A DNA stretch of 64,000 nt from Ramazzottius varieornatus (GCA_001949185.1 BDGG01000002.1:6004448-6068447); one strand, 5' to 3'; shown: positions 19,227-32,814, counted from the first letter of the stretch. Numbers and translations are program-made. The notes: generated by a model not told the origin, from the sequence alone.

Positions 19227-21017
19227 ATGGCGTCAACGGAGGATGGAACCAATGGGCCGGAAACGATCGGAGAAGTTTTGAGCGAGGTGAACGAGTCGCA
19301 GTTTACGACAGTGAGTCCAGAACAATCACACAATGTCATGACTTCAAAAGTCAGATGACTGCATGCCCGTTTTCTTGGTCTGTAGGCACCGACATGTCTA
19401 GTCTTGACGGAAGATGTCCAGAAAGTCTTCGCGAAAGGAGACCCTCTGATAGTGGGGACATCGATGAGCGACATCCAGACATTCTTCCAGAAGGTGATCG
19501 CGGAGGCTCAACTAGGGTAAGTTATTAATACCATAACGTTTGCAGCAGTGCAATTGTTATGGCATAATTATTTTCTCCTTTATTCTTTGTAGAATGGAGA
19601 CTACTCAGTCTACCTCAGCAGGATCTTTCCCTCTCTACCCATCTCGCAACAGAAAAGCAGAAATCGGTAAGATAAAAACGGGTTGAACGAATATTCGGTC
19701 TGCTATTATAACATAAAAATCAATTATGTTTCACAATGTCATCCCTTTATATGTAGCAACTTTTGGACGGCGAGCCGAACGCTACCCAATTCCCTATTCA
19801 CAGTATCAAGCTGTCTACCGAAAGAAGGATGAAGGTGAGCCAACCATAAATGTCACTTTTCAGGCCGAGCGAAGCGAGGTCCTTTTAAGTCTGTCGAGAT
19901 TTCAATGGATGATCATACTGTTCGAGCTTTCAAGTATCGCAACCTCTGTACTGAAAACAAGTGCGCAACTTGATCCGAGTAGCAAAAGTGTTTACTCGCA
20001 AAACTTGTGCATCTTTGCTTCTGCTCGGCCTTCCCAGTGGTCAGAACCACTAGCTAGTGTACTTTACGGCTGGGGTGCGTAAAACGGTTTATTGATAAGG
20101 TACCAAACGAGCTGCCAGCAGGAAAGAAGGGGCTTCTTCTGCATCAGCGAAAACGGACACCGGAGATGATGTGAGGTTCTTCTTCGTTATAATAACACTG
20201 TTATTCTGTGTGCTTTGTATTTTACTGTCGCGACTGTAGGATAATGAACGTTCCGAAATTCCGCTGGATGCCATAAAGTACTACCTTGCCGAAAAGAAAT
20301 ACTTTCCTGGTTGGGGTACCAACTCCAAGCGAAATCTTCGGAAACGATGCGACGACTTCAGTCTCGAAGACGGTATCCTGTTTTACAAAACAAAGAAAGG
20401 CCGCAAGGTGCAGTGCGTGGAGGACCGCGCGGAAAGAATGCGCTTGATCTGGCAGCAGCATTCGTAAGTTCCCGGACTCCTCTTGGAAGTTCAGTTCGTC
20501 GTTTTACCATTTTATGTTGTTTATTGAAGTTTTATTTCTGTTATATAGCATTGACCACAGACGCAGGGACAGACTGTTTAATGCCTTGAAGCAGAACTAC
20601 TACTGGAAGGGCATGCTGCTGGACATTAACCGTGTGGTACGTTCAGTGCAGTTCTGTAATACTGGTGTATCGGGAAAACTAACAAAGTTAGTGGTCTGGT
20701 GGAAAAACAAGCTGGAGGACTGAATAGAAAAGTTTTTTCTGTAGTTGGATTCGTGCGAGTTTTGCGCGAGGACGCGGGAAGAGAAGAGTGTTCCCGAAAA
20801 TGTGGTCACTGTCGAGTTCGAGATGCCCGAGCCAGTGCCGGTGGCACCGAGGTCGTCCGACCCACCACTGATGTATAGCACAGCGCCGTTCGTGAACAAC
20901 TATAACCCGGCGACGATGAAGAAACCTGTCCCACGAAAGAAGAAGAAAACTAGCGATACCGTGGAAGTCATCTTTTCGGATGCGGGTCTTCCTGGCTCCT
21001 CCTCTGGGGACGCGTAG
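19227..21017 (+). CDS. Protein with retroelement-integrase-type H2C2 zinc-binding domain
   Basis: Exons 19227-19310, 19386-19516, 19593-19666, 19757-19834, 20100-20170, 20240-20463, 20549-20636 and 20745-21017 sum to 1023 nt, exactly 340 residues. The middle of the protein (about 155-255) resembles the HHCC zinc-binding region that precedes the catalytic core of retrotransposon and retroviral integrases: DRAERMRLIWQQHS, DHRRRDRLFNALKQNYYWKG and VVLDSCEFCARTR. The NYYWKGM...C-x2-C pattern is the characteristic end of that domain. No D,D-35-E integrase core, RNase H or reverse transcriptase follows. Instead there is a Pro-rich and Lys-rich tail (KKPVPRKKKK). Eight short exons with clean splice sites argue for a host gene, not a live element. 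Cellular role unknown. Confidence 0.7.
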
Positions 21018-21416
21018 ATTCGTCTGTATGCATTCGCGATATCCGCGGTAAGGAATAATATTTTGTTTGATTTGGATTAACCTTCCCACTGGTTATTTTT
21101 ACATGTCAAAAAGCATCTTTTGAATGTTTGGTGCAGATATTGTTGAACACTGGCGACCTCTTCATACGCCGATTCCCCTTCATCTGTTAATCGCTTCGCT
21201 TTTATTGAACAGAAGTCCTGTTATCGATTTATGTAAAGTCCTCTTTGACTCTTACCGGTGCTTTATTGACTGAGCAGGCCCACACGAAAACTTCACTTGT
21301 ATCCGTCGAGCATATGTGCAGAGTAGAATACTGACAGCAAGTTACAACAGCTGCGCGCTGTTCTGATCCAACTCAGTTCGCGAGACGGAAGTCTTTAAGA
21401 TTCTTGTTCTTTGAAA

Positions 21417-24400
21417 ATGGGTAGTAAGACGGATTCTGTCAAGTCAGAAGGTTTCGAGGACCTTTTGAAAAAGGTGGCTAAAGAAGTAACCAGCAAAGGA
21501 ACCCCAGCGGAAAGTCATGCTACAAACAAGTTTTGTTTGGACCTCACAGGTACGTCGAAATTACTCTGGAATTCTCGTTCTACCCCGTTTCTGGCCAACA
21601 AGCGAACTTTTTTCTGTCTTTACAGCGTACCTACTCCAGCGGAAAAATGCCTTCTCTGGCGAGATTGATATGGTATTCGTGCAGAACTATTTCCGCCTTC
21701 TACAGCTGTGCTTCCGGTCAGAGCAGTCCGCTATACAGGCATCTGGACTGGCGCTTATGCAGGTTCGTAGTTTATATGCCTGCTTCCTTCTGTGGAACAT
21801 GGTCTCTCTTATGGTGTCCGATCATCCTTCAGAAATGCCTCGAAGACACGAGGTTCGTTCCTCGCAATCTGACCGGCGAAGCGAGGAAAGAATTCTCCGG
21901 TATGTTTGTGAATGTCCTTTCCGAGCTCTGCATTCATGGCTCGGACGAGACGGCTGTGGAAATATTACGGGTAATGCAATGTAGAGTATTGTAGTGCGAT
22001 TCGTAAATTTCTGTATTTTTCAGTGATGGTAGCGCTGCACTCTGGTACAGTAATGCCATTAACTTTGCAGGTTTCGCTCCATTTTGCGCTGCACTGGTCC
22101 GAAGACCCATATGCTCTCATCAAAATCATCAGTGTAAGTGAGCGATTACCACTTTATTCGGGGTTCTTAAAGGTCCGCATACACCAATGAACAGCTGTTT
22201 CAGTTTTGTATGTACTGCTCTGGACTGAGGAAGTCTCCCAACGTCAAAACAGCCGCTGCAGCCACCAATGTCCAGGCTGTCACCTCGTTTTGCCGGACTG
22301 TCCTCAATGATGGTAAGCCAAGCTATCAATATTCAACTAATTCAAGCCCAGTAAGTTGATGTTTAGGCATAAAACATGATTTTCATGGTTGTAGATATCA
22401 GCAAGGACTCTGTGTTGCCGGCTGACTTCCAGACCGTTTTGACTTTCCTTGGGGATAATTTGGAGAACCTTCAGAAGTGAATCTTATAACCTTTTTCTTT
22501 CATTATCTCTCTGTTTGTTTCATGAACGGCTTGTTCGGCAGTTTCACCGATGACGCGAAAGGCGTTGAGGTTTTAAGGACCACGCTGCTGTCGATCTACA
22601 GCATCCTCCAAAGTACATCGAACTCAGTTCAGAAACATCCACAGTTCCAAGAATATATTTGGTAAGCGCGGCTACACGTTTATTGTAGAAGCCTTCTCTT
22701 CAAATCAGTATTTCTTTCGTAGGAGAAAGGTGACACCTGCATTGTGTCACTGGCTGGGAAAACCGGCGGAAATGTATATGCAGTCCATCTCCCAGCAAGC
22801 TCGAGCTGCGGCAGGATTGATCACCGTTGCTGACATGGAAATGGTCGAGATCAAACTTATTTCCCAGTAGGTCTTCCTTTCGGCGTGTTGGAGTCCTTGT
22901 ACAGGGGGAATTCCACTGTGAATTCTTGATCGCTTTGTACTGTAGAATATTTGTGCACTTGGCGAAGACCTATTCAAGAACGGACTCCATGCGCTGTGTC
23001 CTGGGTTCTTTGTTGCAGCGTATGATGTCAGTGGCTTCGGTTCGACAGAGACTGTACACGCTCCATAGCATCAGCGAGGTATGCACCGAGAAAAAATTGT
23101 GAGAGATATAATGCTATGTACCAGTACTCGTACACTTTGATGCGTAGGTTCTGGAATCCGCACAACTGCTCAGCGACTTGGAGGGACCAAACACGGATGG
23201 CAATATGCCTGATACCTGTCTAACGGCTATGTAGGTGTCAAGCCTCATCTCTGGTGCTAGACTGACTTCAGAATTTTGATCTGTCCTCAGGGTTTCTGGT
23301 TCGTTCTAGAATTGCGGTGGCACTGGCGAAGCTTGCCGTTATCAGGCACCCGGAAGTCGAGGCCGTCTGTACAAAATTGGCCCTGTCTCTTCTAACATCT
23401 CTGGAACACGTCGTCGACGGCCACACTCTGAGCGAAGAGCAAGTTGCTAGCGTCAACCGTGCTTTCTCTCTGTTGTGGGATACTAGTCCGCCCAGTCAGG
23501 ACACTATAGAAAAGAACATAGAAGCATTAGTATCTAAACGGCCGCCGAAGCTTCAAATCGGAAACGGTCAGTCTACGGAGTCTGAGCCGGGCACGACCGT
23601 CGACATAGACGTGGCCAGTTCAAGAGCCAACGGAGATTCGATTGATAATTCGGAAACGTTAGACACGCCGACACCTGGACCCGATCCAACTGTCAAATTC
23701 GAGTTCCCACCACTGCGTGACTTGATCAGTTCGCCTCGGACAGACTTCGATGAAAAACAGAGTGCCCATCGGTTTGTCGAGACTCTGCTGCTAAAGATTC
23801 CTGACTTGATCAAGAAGATCAGTACGGTAGATGCCGACGAAGCCATGCAGCAGTTCGCTTCTACCTTTTGTGAAGGTCTGTAGATTGTGTCAAGTCGGCA
23901 AGCGAATCCACGCAAATGGTTGCTCCAAATGGTGCACGCTCTCAGCTAATGACAATGAGAACCTGCGTTACTTGAGACCCGCGATGTGGGCGGAATCATT
24001 TGCTGACGTCTCAATTCACAAATGTGACACAAGCAATAGTTTCGACTTCATTTAAGTCCATGAAATATGTTCTTCTCGTGGAGGTGTCTTTCTCGTTCTT
24101 GCAGAAGAGAAAGGTTTGTTCCACGGGGTTCCTTACTTGAACGGTGATGGAGTCTACGTTGCCGCCTATCAGACATTTCGATATACAATTCGAGCTCGAG
24201 AAATGCGGTACTACACCAGGAAGTCCACCGCGAATGGGCTGGTACCGATGACCGAAAAGGAGTTTGTCAGTGGTGTTCTTGGCTGCGGACTTCTGGTATA
24301 CATGTCGGTGGTATGGATCGGAGAACTCTTTGCCATCGTTAGCAGTCGGGACCTCTTGGCCGAAGCCGGTTGCACACCAGCCGAACTGGAGAGCCCCTTC

Positions 24401-27400
24401 GTACAAACTGTTCGTGATATCGACGGAAGCGGAAATGACCACCCTTACTTGAGCGACTATGCCCGGCTAGACGGACTGTCGCGTAAAATGTTCGAGCCAC
24501 CCAAAGTTGCTGGTGAGCTCAGACTGTCTTCTTGTCGCCATCCGAACTTATTGGGGGTACTTCACACCGGAATCAACTACTTATTCTTATACTGTAGGTG
24601 TGAAGTTGGCCAGGTACCTCCTGAGTCGATGTTGGACAGGGCTCCAACAGACCCTACAATGTGCCTTCCTGGATTGTTTCTCGAGGAAGAAGCTATTTAC
24701 CCTGAAGAAGGACTTCACCGAAAACAGTCTCCAGCTAATGTGCTCGGCCCTTGGGGGTCTCCAGCGATATGCTGATCTCTGTGCGCACTTACGTGAGTGG
24801 CTTTCTTTCGTTGGGCTGGCAGTGCATTGTCCTATTTTCTCGGTCTTTCGAAAACTGGAACAATACCAATACCAAAAATGCTGTTTTTTTTACTAAATTA
24901 CAGATCTCCACGAGCTTTGCAGCAGCGCTTACGCCCTGTTGGCTCGCGTCTGCTGTTCAAGTTTGTATCCGCAGCCTGCTTTGCAGTCCCGAAACAAGAG
25001 CGTCCATCTCCAGCTTCATCCATGGATTGTACTGAGGTATTGCTCTTACACAACGCTCGTTTCTGAGTTGAACTGGTACGCGTTGAGTCTTGTCCGTTTT
25101 TAGCATCGATGTCGTCCTACGGCGCAGTCTTGATATGGGTTCCCGCAACCCCGACTGCTGGAAGGCCTTCTTTACATGCTACCTGTACCTCCACCGGCTG
25201 GAAACCAAGTTCCTCATCAGCGCCAAAACACCCTCCTTAACCAAACGCGAACTACAAGACTGCAGGTACAGTGCAATGGAATCGAACACCAGAATGCCGG
25301 AATGAAATTCGTCGTTCAGTGGAATGAAATTAGCAATACGCGGAACCAGAAGTTCCACTGTATGTTCGTAAAAAGCATCTATAGTGTTGAGTACAGTTTC
25401 GGTTTCAGTTCGACCATAAAGGACATCACGACCCGCTTCGGAGGGAACACGGAAACCAAAGCCAGCGAGGCGTTGGACACGGACCATTCCTACTTGGCAC
25501 TTGGTGCCTTGCTCAACGCACTGGATGTCTGCTTTCTCGATGCGACCAGGAAGTTGAATTTGACCAACTTATGCAATTTCATTCGAATGCTGGGCGATGC
25601 TAGTATGCGGGTCCCCAGCGAACAAGTTATGCTGCTGGAACGACTAGCCAATGTCGTCATCATGTCCTCCAAGTGTGGTCGGTAGGTCAACTACGTTTTG
25701 ATTTGTATGATTAATTTTGAACATCGGTAGAATGTATAAATTTCTGTGATTTTTACCAGGCCACTCCTGCATGTGATGATCATTTGGGCTTCCGCGGTCC
25801 CATTTTTGTACCAGGTACGGCAATCAATCTCAGTCTGGGGTATTTCCTTCCGGAGACCGAATGCTTGATTTGTAGGCTGCCGCCAGTCAGCAGTCGGTGG
25901 TGTCTGAGAAAGCTGTGACCAGCATGTGGAGCATCGTTGCTGTGTTGACCGCCACGATGAACGAGCATGAGCACTTCCATTTCAACGAGCTCCAGCTGAA
26001 ACCTTTCGAAAGTCTGATTTGCTCGCAAGTCAGCATAGAACTTCAAGAGCGAATAGTATACTCCCTCTGCAACCTAGTGGAGACCACGAAGTCGGATATA
26101 CGGTAAGCAATGAAGAGGTATAACCGGAAGCTCTGCGGTGACGTCAGAGACCCTCTCAATCAGCGCGTGTTTTTGCTTTCTAGGTCGGGCTGGAAGAGCT
26201 TATTCTGCACGTTACGAGGTATCCAGATAGAAGCAAAAAGCGGCAATCTGCTGCAAGCTGTAAGCGACGTTTATGAGGTATGTCCGTCATTCAAACTTTC
26301 TTTTAACTGCGGAAGTGCGCCACTCTCACGGCGAACACAGAATATTTCGCAGTTTCTTCGTCATATTATTAGGCGTATCTGCACAGCGACAATGTGAAGG
26401 TCTTTTCTTCTTCTCTGTGGGAATGTGTCCAGAGCTTGATCAAGTTATACCGGTCTTCCCGTAAGTCAACTCAAACTTTGCTGATAAAGTTTATTTGCAT
26501 CCGCAACTTTTATTTCACGGTCAGGAATACTCTTTTTCTAGTTGATATTTCAACTGCTGGACAACTCACGCTGGCCGGTCAAGCCGCTCTGAAGTATCTG
26601 AACCACGCCAGTCGACTATTGTTCTCCCTGAGTTTAATGCCAGAGTTTACTGGACTGGTCGAAAAGGACAGGTACTTGGGAATGTCATACGCGGTTTACA
26701 ATCGTGGTACTTATGGATAGTCCCTTTCCCGTTGCGTTATCGACTTTGCATTTTACAGGTTGCGTGTACTGAGTTCCACGATCCAGCAGGTTGACATGGT
26801 TCTCCCCAATGCCCCGACAGTGGAGAGCCTCGAAGAGCATCTCCTGGAAGAAATATACCGGTGGATTCCGGATGAGGAAATACGCATTCAGTTGCAGAGC
26901 CGGTACTTTTCTCGCAGTACAACTGAAACTATGGATGAAGAAAAGACCCACAGTCTGATAGTCCAGTGGGACAACGGAAAAGGTGTCCTGCTGGCCGTCT
27001 ACAACATCGTGGACAACCTCACCGCCAGCTGGAATAACACTTATGGAGCTATGAATAACAACTCGGTGGAGACCGTCATGGAAATACTCAGAGCGGGATC
27101 AGAGAAAGGGCGTAAGTTTGCAGGACACTTCCTTGTCTCCAACGACTTACAGTCTTTACTATATGTCATTTTATTGCAGATCCAGAGTTTGGCTTGCTGC
27201 TGGCTTCCTCGAGTGTGGTACCGGTGATACAGCAAATTCTGCGCGGTAAATATCAAAGGTGCGATTCTGCTTTCCAGCAACTTATCGGCTCGCTGACCGA
27301 CGTGGTGGGCGATATCTTCCTGCAGAACTTTGAAGGTAGGTTTGTCCCTCTTGGCCAAATCACGGTGTTGGTCTCATGAGGAAATTATTAATTTTTCCTC

Positions 27401-29640
27401 TTCCAGTGCTGTCAGACAGTCCGCGAGGTGATGAATACCTAAGGTCCGTGCTGTACATCCTCGCCGAATGTTCGCTCAGTGACCGAGAAGCCCTCGTACG
27501 GCTCTCCATCTCGTCTTTCAAGTATGATAACCCTACTGTAGTGCTCATAGCTTATCACGCAGCCATCCACGTGATCAGTAAATGATGGCCGGGTGGGAGT
27601 GTATACCCTGGGCCAGCAGCTGATTGCCAACAGCTGGTTACACTGGGCAATGATGACTCATCACGTGGTTGAGTGCGCGATAAAGTACTTCCATTTAACC
27701 ATTTCACCTTAGATATGACTGAACTGATCAATATTGTTCCCAACAGGCATCTGATCGCGAAGGTATGTGAAGTGCCGAAGAACGTCTTCCGGTGCACCAT
27801 GGCTCGCTGCCTACTGGACATCCTCCATGCCACATTCGCTCCGCTCAGGGACCTGATGGTGTGCTACAACAACCACTCCAAGAGCATTTATGGAGATAGC
27901 GGACACGTCAAAGTTACCATCACTAATGAGAGCTCATACAACGAAATGCTGAAAATACGACAGACGGCTTTCCGGGTAGGTCCTCCATAGTGCTGATGTT
28001 GTCGCAATAATCCAATAATAGTAAGTGGTTAATCACAGTAGATACTTCGCTATAGGTCTTCCTGACTGAAGCTCAAACTTCCAACGAAAGCCACACCGCT
28101 TTTGATCCTGACAGCAGTTCTCCAGGGAAATCCTTCACGTTCCTTGTCTATCCCTCTGAACTGGATTACCACGTCAGTACGGACCTCTTTGTCCGAAGGT
28201 ACGTACAGTATAACAGGTGGACAGCAACCCAGCTCCACGATCTAATCCGCTGATCGTTTATTCTTTGCACAGAGTACCGCTAGAACGACTTGTTAGGGGT
28301 CTCCTTGGACACGAACAGATCTTAACACTCGTGCGACAAGTTCTACACATGCATTTGCGAACCGGTAAGGGCTATGTGTTTGTACTTACTCAGCTAGTAG
28401 ACAAACCGCGAAGGGACTTTTAGAAGTGTATTAACCCGGAAGAAGCAAGTAAATCGGCAGACAAGATCGACAAGTTCGGTTTCCCAAGTGGCGCTTGCCT
28501 TGGACAATATCGCCGGAAACATGCGCCACTCGTATAAACGATATTGTCGAGTGTATTTGTTGAGCTGTGGAACTTTGGCATGTTTTTCCAGAGCGGTACT
28601 CGTACATGGATGACCGCGAAAGGTTATTCCTGCTCTGTGCTCTTCGACAGTCGTGCAATCTGACTGCCGATTTCAATCACCTATCCGGCCTCAAGTTCCT
28701 CATCAAAAGAGTTCTGGCGTCACCGCACTCCATTCACCTGTACCAACTGAATAACCTGGCCGGAACCATACATTCCACGGAGCTGTTGGCTCTGTGTGCC
28801 CGAATAGGTAACACAGCTAGTATCCTGAAAGAGCAACGTCCCCGGGAGCAGCTGCTTATCAAAGACGACCACTGTATGCACGAAATAACGTCGAGTACTT
28901 TCGTGGAGTACTTTCGCAGTTGGGCCGTGAAGATGGTTGAGTGCTACTGCACGACCTTCGACTGTTCCTTGCATATAGACCCGTCAAGCAAGAGTGGGCG
29001 AGAAAGGCAGGAAGATGACGAGGAGGACCGGACGGAGGAAGAAGAACCAAAAAGCCAGGATGGTTTGACGGACATCACTTTGGAGTCAAACGTCGTACAT
29101 AAGTCTTATTCGTCTATGTCGCTGTTGGTGGAAGCTCTGAAAAAATGTATCCCTGAAAAGGTAATTTCAGAGTACCTTGACCGAATGGCAGCAGTCACTG
29201 GCAAGAAGAACTCGAGTACAGAATCTGCAAGTGAGACTAACAGCTCCAAGAGTGGAGACTCCCGCAAGAACCCTTTCCGCGAACCGGTGACTCCCTCGAC
29301 GGAACTACCGAGCGAGGTGGCGCAAGAGCTGTTGGCCGCCATGGAAGAGGTAAGACATTAGACATACGTGCTGTGTTTTGATGGGTTATTATTCTGCGGT
29401 TACTAACTCACCGGCGTGTTCTTGCAGGACAAAGGGATTTGCAGGCAGGTGTGCACCAATCCCTTGGAGGCTTGCTTCGATCTGGCGCTCTCTGCCGGGA
29501 ACATGGACAAGCTAGCAATGGCTCCTTTGTTATTTTACGTCTGCCGGCTTCTTGTGGAAACTTCGGAACTTCGGGCTGATAGTGGCTTCTTTGAACGAAT
29601 GGAGCGGTTCCTGGTTTGGCTCAAAGACGCGCTGAAGTAA
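21417..29640 (+). CDS. ARFGEF3: ARFGEF3/BIG3-like large Sec7-family-related protein
   Basis: A very long gene of about 29 exons encoding roughly 1,850 residues. It starts at ATG 21417 (MGSKTDSVKSEG) and stops at 29640. It matches the ARFGEF3 (BIG3) architecture of an all-helical HEAT-like scaffold with a degenerate Sec7 region. Landmarks in order: AMQQFASTFCEG (23850-23880), SGVLGCG...WIGELFAIVSSRDLLAEAG (24270-24370), GVKLARYLLSRCW (24598 on), VVLRRSLDMGSRNPDCWKAF (25110 on), HFHFNELQLKPFESLIC (25975 on), SGWKSLFCTLRG (26184 on), KNVFRCTMARCLLDILHATF (27778 on) and LSGLKFLIKRVLASPHSIHLY (28684 on). Larger exons: 23310-23880, 24106-24512, 25410-25681, 26758-27111 and 28591-29349. An acidic insert (EDDEEDRTEEEEP) precedes the C-terminal 29428-29640 exon. 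In vertebrates the family regulates secretory granules and lacks clear ARF-GEF activity; function here is inferred. Some internal exon edges are approximate. Confidence 0.82.
28484..28530. repeat. Short inverted repeat (CAAGTGGCGC hairpin), copy B
   Basis: The arms are ccaagtggcgc and gcgccactcg. The repeat lies in an intron of the ARFGEF3-like gene (28363-28590). It is the most diverged of three related hairpins in the window. Confidence 0.45.
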
Positions 29641-30393
29641 CTATTTCCATGAACGGTTGGCTTCCCAAGTGCACCAATTTTACAAAAAATAGTGGTCGCA
29701 TCGAGTTCTCTGTTTCTACTAATATTTCAACATGAAAACTTCTAATTCTTTTGTCGAATGGTTTCTGTTGTCTAAAATTGAAATGTCATTCCACTATCGC
29801 AACGAGCAATGCGTTTTCTTCACACGACGGAAACATTTTGAACATTGGAGGAATAGGCGTATCTAAGCAGCGTTTGCCGTATTGTTATTGAACACTAAAT
29901 GGCGTGCGGTTTGACGACTGTCCGAGCCACTGCGGAAGGCGTGTCCTTCAGTTGCGCTTGGGAGAAAGTCCCCAGATGAGATGCAGAGAGTGCAATCGCG
30001 AAAGCGAACTGATCAAGTCGCAATCAATCGACGGTGAAGCCTTGGCTGAGTCGCTGCCCGCTTTGATCATCCCGTCACAGCACAGTTATGTTGGTCGGTC
30101 ATTCCATGACTCAATTCAATGGGGCTTACCAATCTTACGCCTTTTTGCTCCCTTTTTGCCTGTTGGTATCCCACGCTTAAAGCACGGATTCTGCACTGTG
30201 AAACATCATCTACCAATATCATCCTCGATCACTTGGTCGGGCGAATCTCGTTTGGGCTAGAGAACAGTGATCAACTGAGGCAAGTGCGCTTTGCTTTGTT
30301 GAGATTTCAAATTCCCGCGTTAAACTATTCACTTAGCATCTACGCTTGCTATCATTTACAAACGACTTCTTGGAAGATTAGCTGTTGATCGAT
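29641..30393. other. Intergenic region, no gene seen
   Basis: This lies between two plus-strand genes. A 118-codon frame at 29904-30260 has no recognisable domain or splice support and was not called. Confidence 0.4.
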
Positions 30394-32814
30394 ATGACCA
30401 CCATGAATAGCAAACTGCTGTCAGCGTCGACACAGCTAACTGCTCCGTCCTCCGTTGGATCCACCGGAAATGAAAACTACCTGTCCCTTGAGGAGCTGAT
30501 GCGATATTCGAAGCAAGTCAGATCCTGCGGGAACGCTGTGTCGATCGTTGATGGCCAAGAGGAAGCCGACTGGAAGGACAGAGGTTTATCCGGATGGGCA
30601 TGCTACGAAATTATCTACGGAGCTCTGCTCGACAGGACTGGCGAAACGAGTGGACCATTACTGGAAGCACTGTGCTTCTTCGTCGAGCAGACGCTGAACT
30701 CCTCAGAGCCTCATGTGGTCAAAAATGGCCTCCACTTCTTTAGACCACTTGTGCCGGTAGGAAACCCGATGAAATTTATATCGGATGCGAACCCTTAGCA
30801 AAATATTGTTCGGTACTCGATAAATAAAGATAAATTTGATATTTTTTTCGATATTCGATAAATTCGATATTTTTTTCAGGCTTTGCACCAACTTCTTCAT
30901 GCTCGCGACTCCAGCGGATGGGCTGCTCGAATGCTGGCTGCGGTCTATGTGAAGGAAGGTATTCTGACAGATGACACTGTCCATGAACTGCGGAGAGCTT
31001 TGGACGAAAATGAGGAGTTGGCCGTTCTCGATACCTCTCGACCGCATATCCTCGAAGCGCTGAAGATCTTACAGCCACTCCGACCAGACCTGATAACCGA
31101 AGACGTCTCCGAGAATTCTCGCGGAACGCAGTTTCCTACTTACTCTCCCTACTTCCAGAAAAGCAAAGCGTCACAGACTACCACGAAAGAGGATTTCGGC
31201 GAGCTTCCGCCCAGGAAAACCTTCCATACAAAGTACCCTACGGCACTTTCGCAGCCTCACAAGACTCGTCGATGGTTTACAGGTAACTAACCTGTTTGAA
31301 TGTACCTGTCTCGAATCTCTTTCATAATGTATAGGTTTTGTTCACAGGTGACGCCTTGGCTGATGCGGACAACTTCATTAGCCTGTGGACAAAGCTACGG
31401 TTTCCGGACCAGCTTCTGTGCCTACTGACGGACGCGAACTTCCTGACGGCCTACTGGCTATCCGCACGACCAAGCAAGTCGGCTACCACAATGGAAAGGC
31501 GGATCCTGGATATGGTTCAGGACTTGCTGGTGAACGGAGGCAGAGGCAGGTCTCCCGAGGAGGGGGATGTGAGCGAGGACGAAGGCACGACAGAAGAAGA
31601 TGCCGAAAGCCACACGAACATCACACAGCTACTGGAGTTCGTCACCAGCCATATCCACGTACGTAATCCCTCCATCATCATAGGTCTGACATTAGTTCGA
31701 TGATTTTAGTGGTAGACCACTCAGAATTTGCATCCCGTCTCGAGTTGCAGAAAGATGCAGAAATGTAACTCAGTCGAAACAAAGATCACTTTTTCTTGTG
31801 GCGCACGTTGACAGTTAACAACACTGAAAAGGTGCGCCACTTGAGAACAATCTTGACGAGTTTGTTTGTCGAGCTTCTGCATAATTACTTTTTTCTTACT
31901 GGAACCTTTTTTGCAGGAAAGTTTGCCAGCTGTTTCGTCAATGGCGATGGATTCTCTGGGTGACCTTGAGTCCTCTACAGACGACTTCCTTAAGGCTGTG
32001 CACCAAGTCAGCCTGATTCACGTGAGCGGTAACGGCTTAGAAGTCGTGCAACAGGCCTTCTCCGTCATCGCAGGCAGGTTCGCGGGAGCGAGTGAAGCTG
32101 ACCAGATGAGCATTCTGCAAGCTCTGCGGATCATGTTGCGTGACTGGCAGCGGGATCTCCCTCGGTTGTGGGACCTAGAGTCTGAAGTATGTGACGATGA
32201 TAAGCTCACTCTAGCCAAGCAGAGCTTCATGCATTCGGAAGTGGGTGTCCAAGCGGCGTACGTTGATACGGTAGTCACATTCCGCATGCTCGTGGATCTC
32301 ATAGACAGGATAGTGTGGAAACCGGCGATCGACAGTCCAGTTAGCGATGAGATCAGCACTCGATACTGGAACGAGATCATACAGTTATGGAAACAGGTAT
32401 TTGCGAAGCTTGAGTTCGTCGTTAGCTTGAGTATATGGAACAAATAACGAACACCAACTTCCATCGGGTGTGTTCTTCTTTGCAGGTGATTGAAGTCATA
32501 GAGATGGGAGAGAATGCTCAAGTTCGAGTCAGTGTATCCAGATACCTTCCGCATCCACAGCTGATGCTGGTTGGTTCGTTACAGCCGAGCAGATTCATTC
32601 AAGATGAGATGAAGGCTTTGCTGGACAGGTTGGTCGGTTGACGAGCTCCCTCATTTGCCTTGTTCGAACGGTAGACTGGCTGACTTTTATTTCATTTTAA
32701 TGTTTCAGGTGTTGGACGTTGTCGGAACCGAGCGACAAGAGAGAGCAACTACGCATGACAGAACTTTTCAAGTTGTTTGAGAGAAAGAGATCCAACCCTG
32801 TAAGGCGGAAGTAA
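30394..32814 (+). CDS. Unrecognised 601-residue, probably all-helical protein
   Basis: Exons 30394-30756, 30880-31282, 31348-31658, 31917-32396, 32486-32628 and 32709-32814 sum to 1806 nt, a clean 601-residue frame, so the gene is real. I do not recognise the family. The sequence is rich in Leu and amphipathic stretches of the kind seen in HEAT- or armadillo-like scaffolds (for example LLEALCFFVEQTLNSSEPHV, VQQAFSVIAGRFAGASEADQ, ILQALRIMLRDWQRDLPRLW). A disordered acidic segment lies near 31550-31610 (SPEEGDVSEDEGTTEEDAES). No signal peptide or membrane span is seen. The first intron contains AT-rich imperfect tandem repeats (tcgatattttttt, 30837-30877) directly before its acceptor. It follows the ARFGEF3-like gene on the same strand with a 0.75-kb gap; no functional link is implied. 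Confidence 0.8.
31796..31846. repeat. Short inverted repeat (CAAGTGGCGC hairpin), copy C
   Basis: The arms are cttgtggcgcac and gtgcgccacttgag, in the intron 31659-31916 of the unrecognised gene. It is related to copies at 11926 and 28484. Confidence 0.55.

Noticed and set aside
29904-30260. 118-codon frame with CxxC-like spacing upstream of the unknown 601-residue gene
   Set aside because: It lacks protein-like composition, is overlapped by other random frames, and does not splice into its neighbour.
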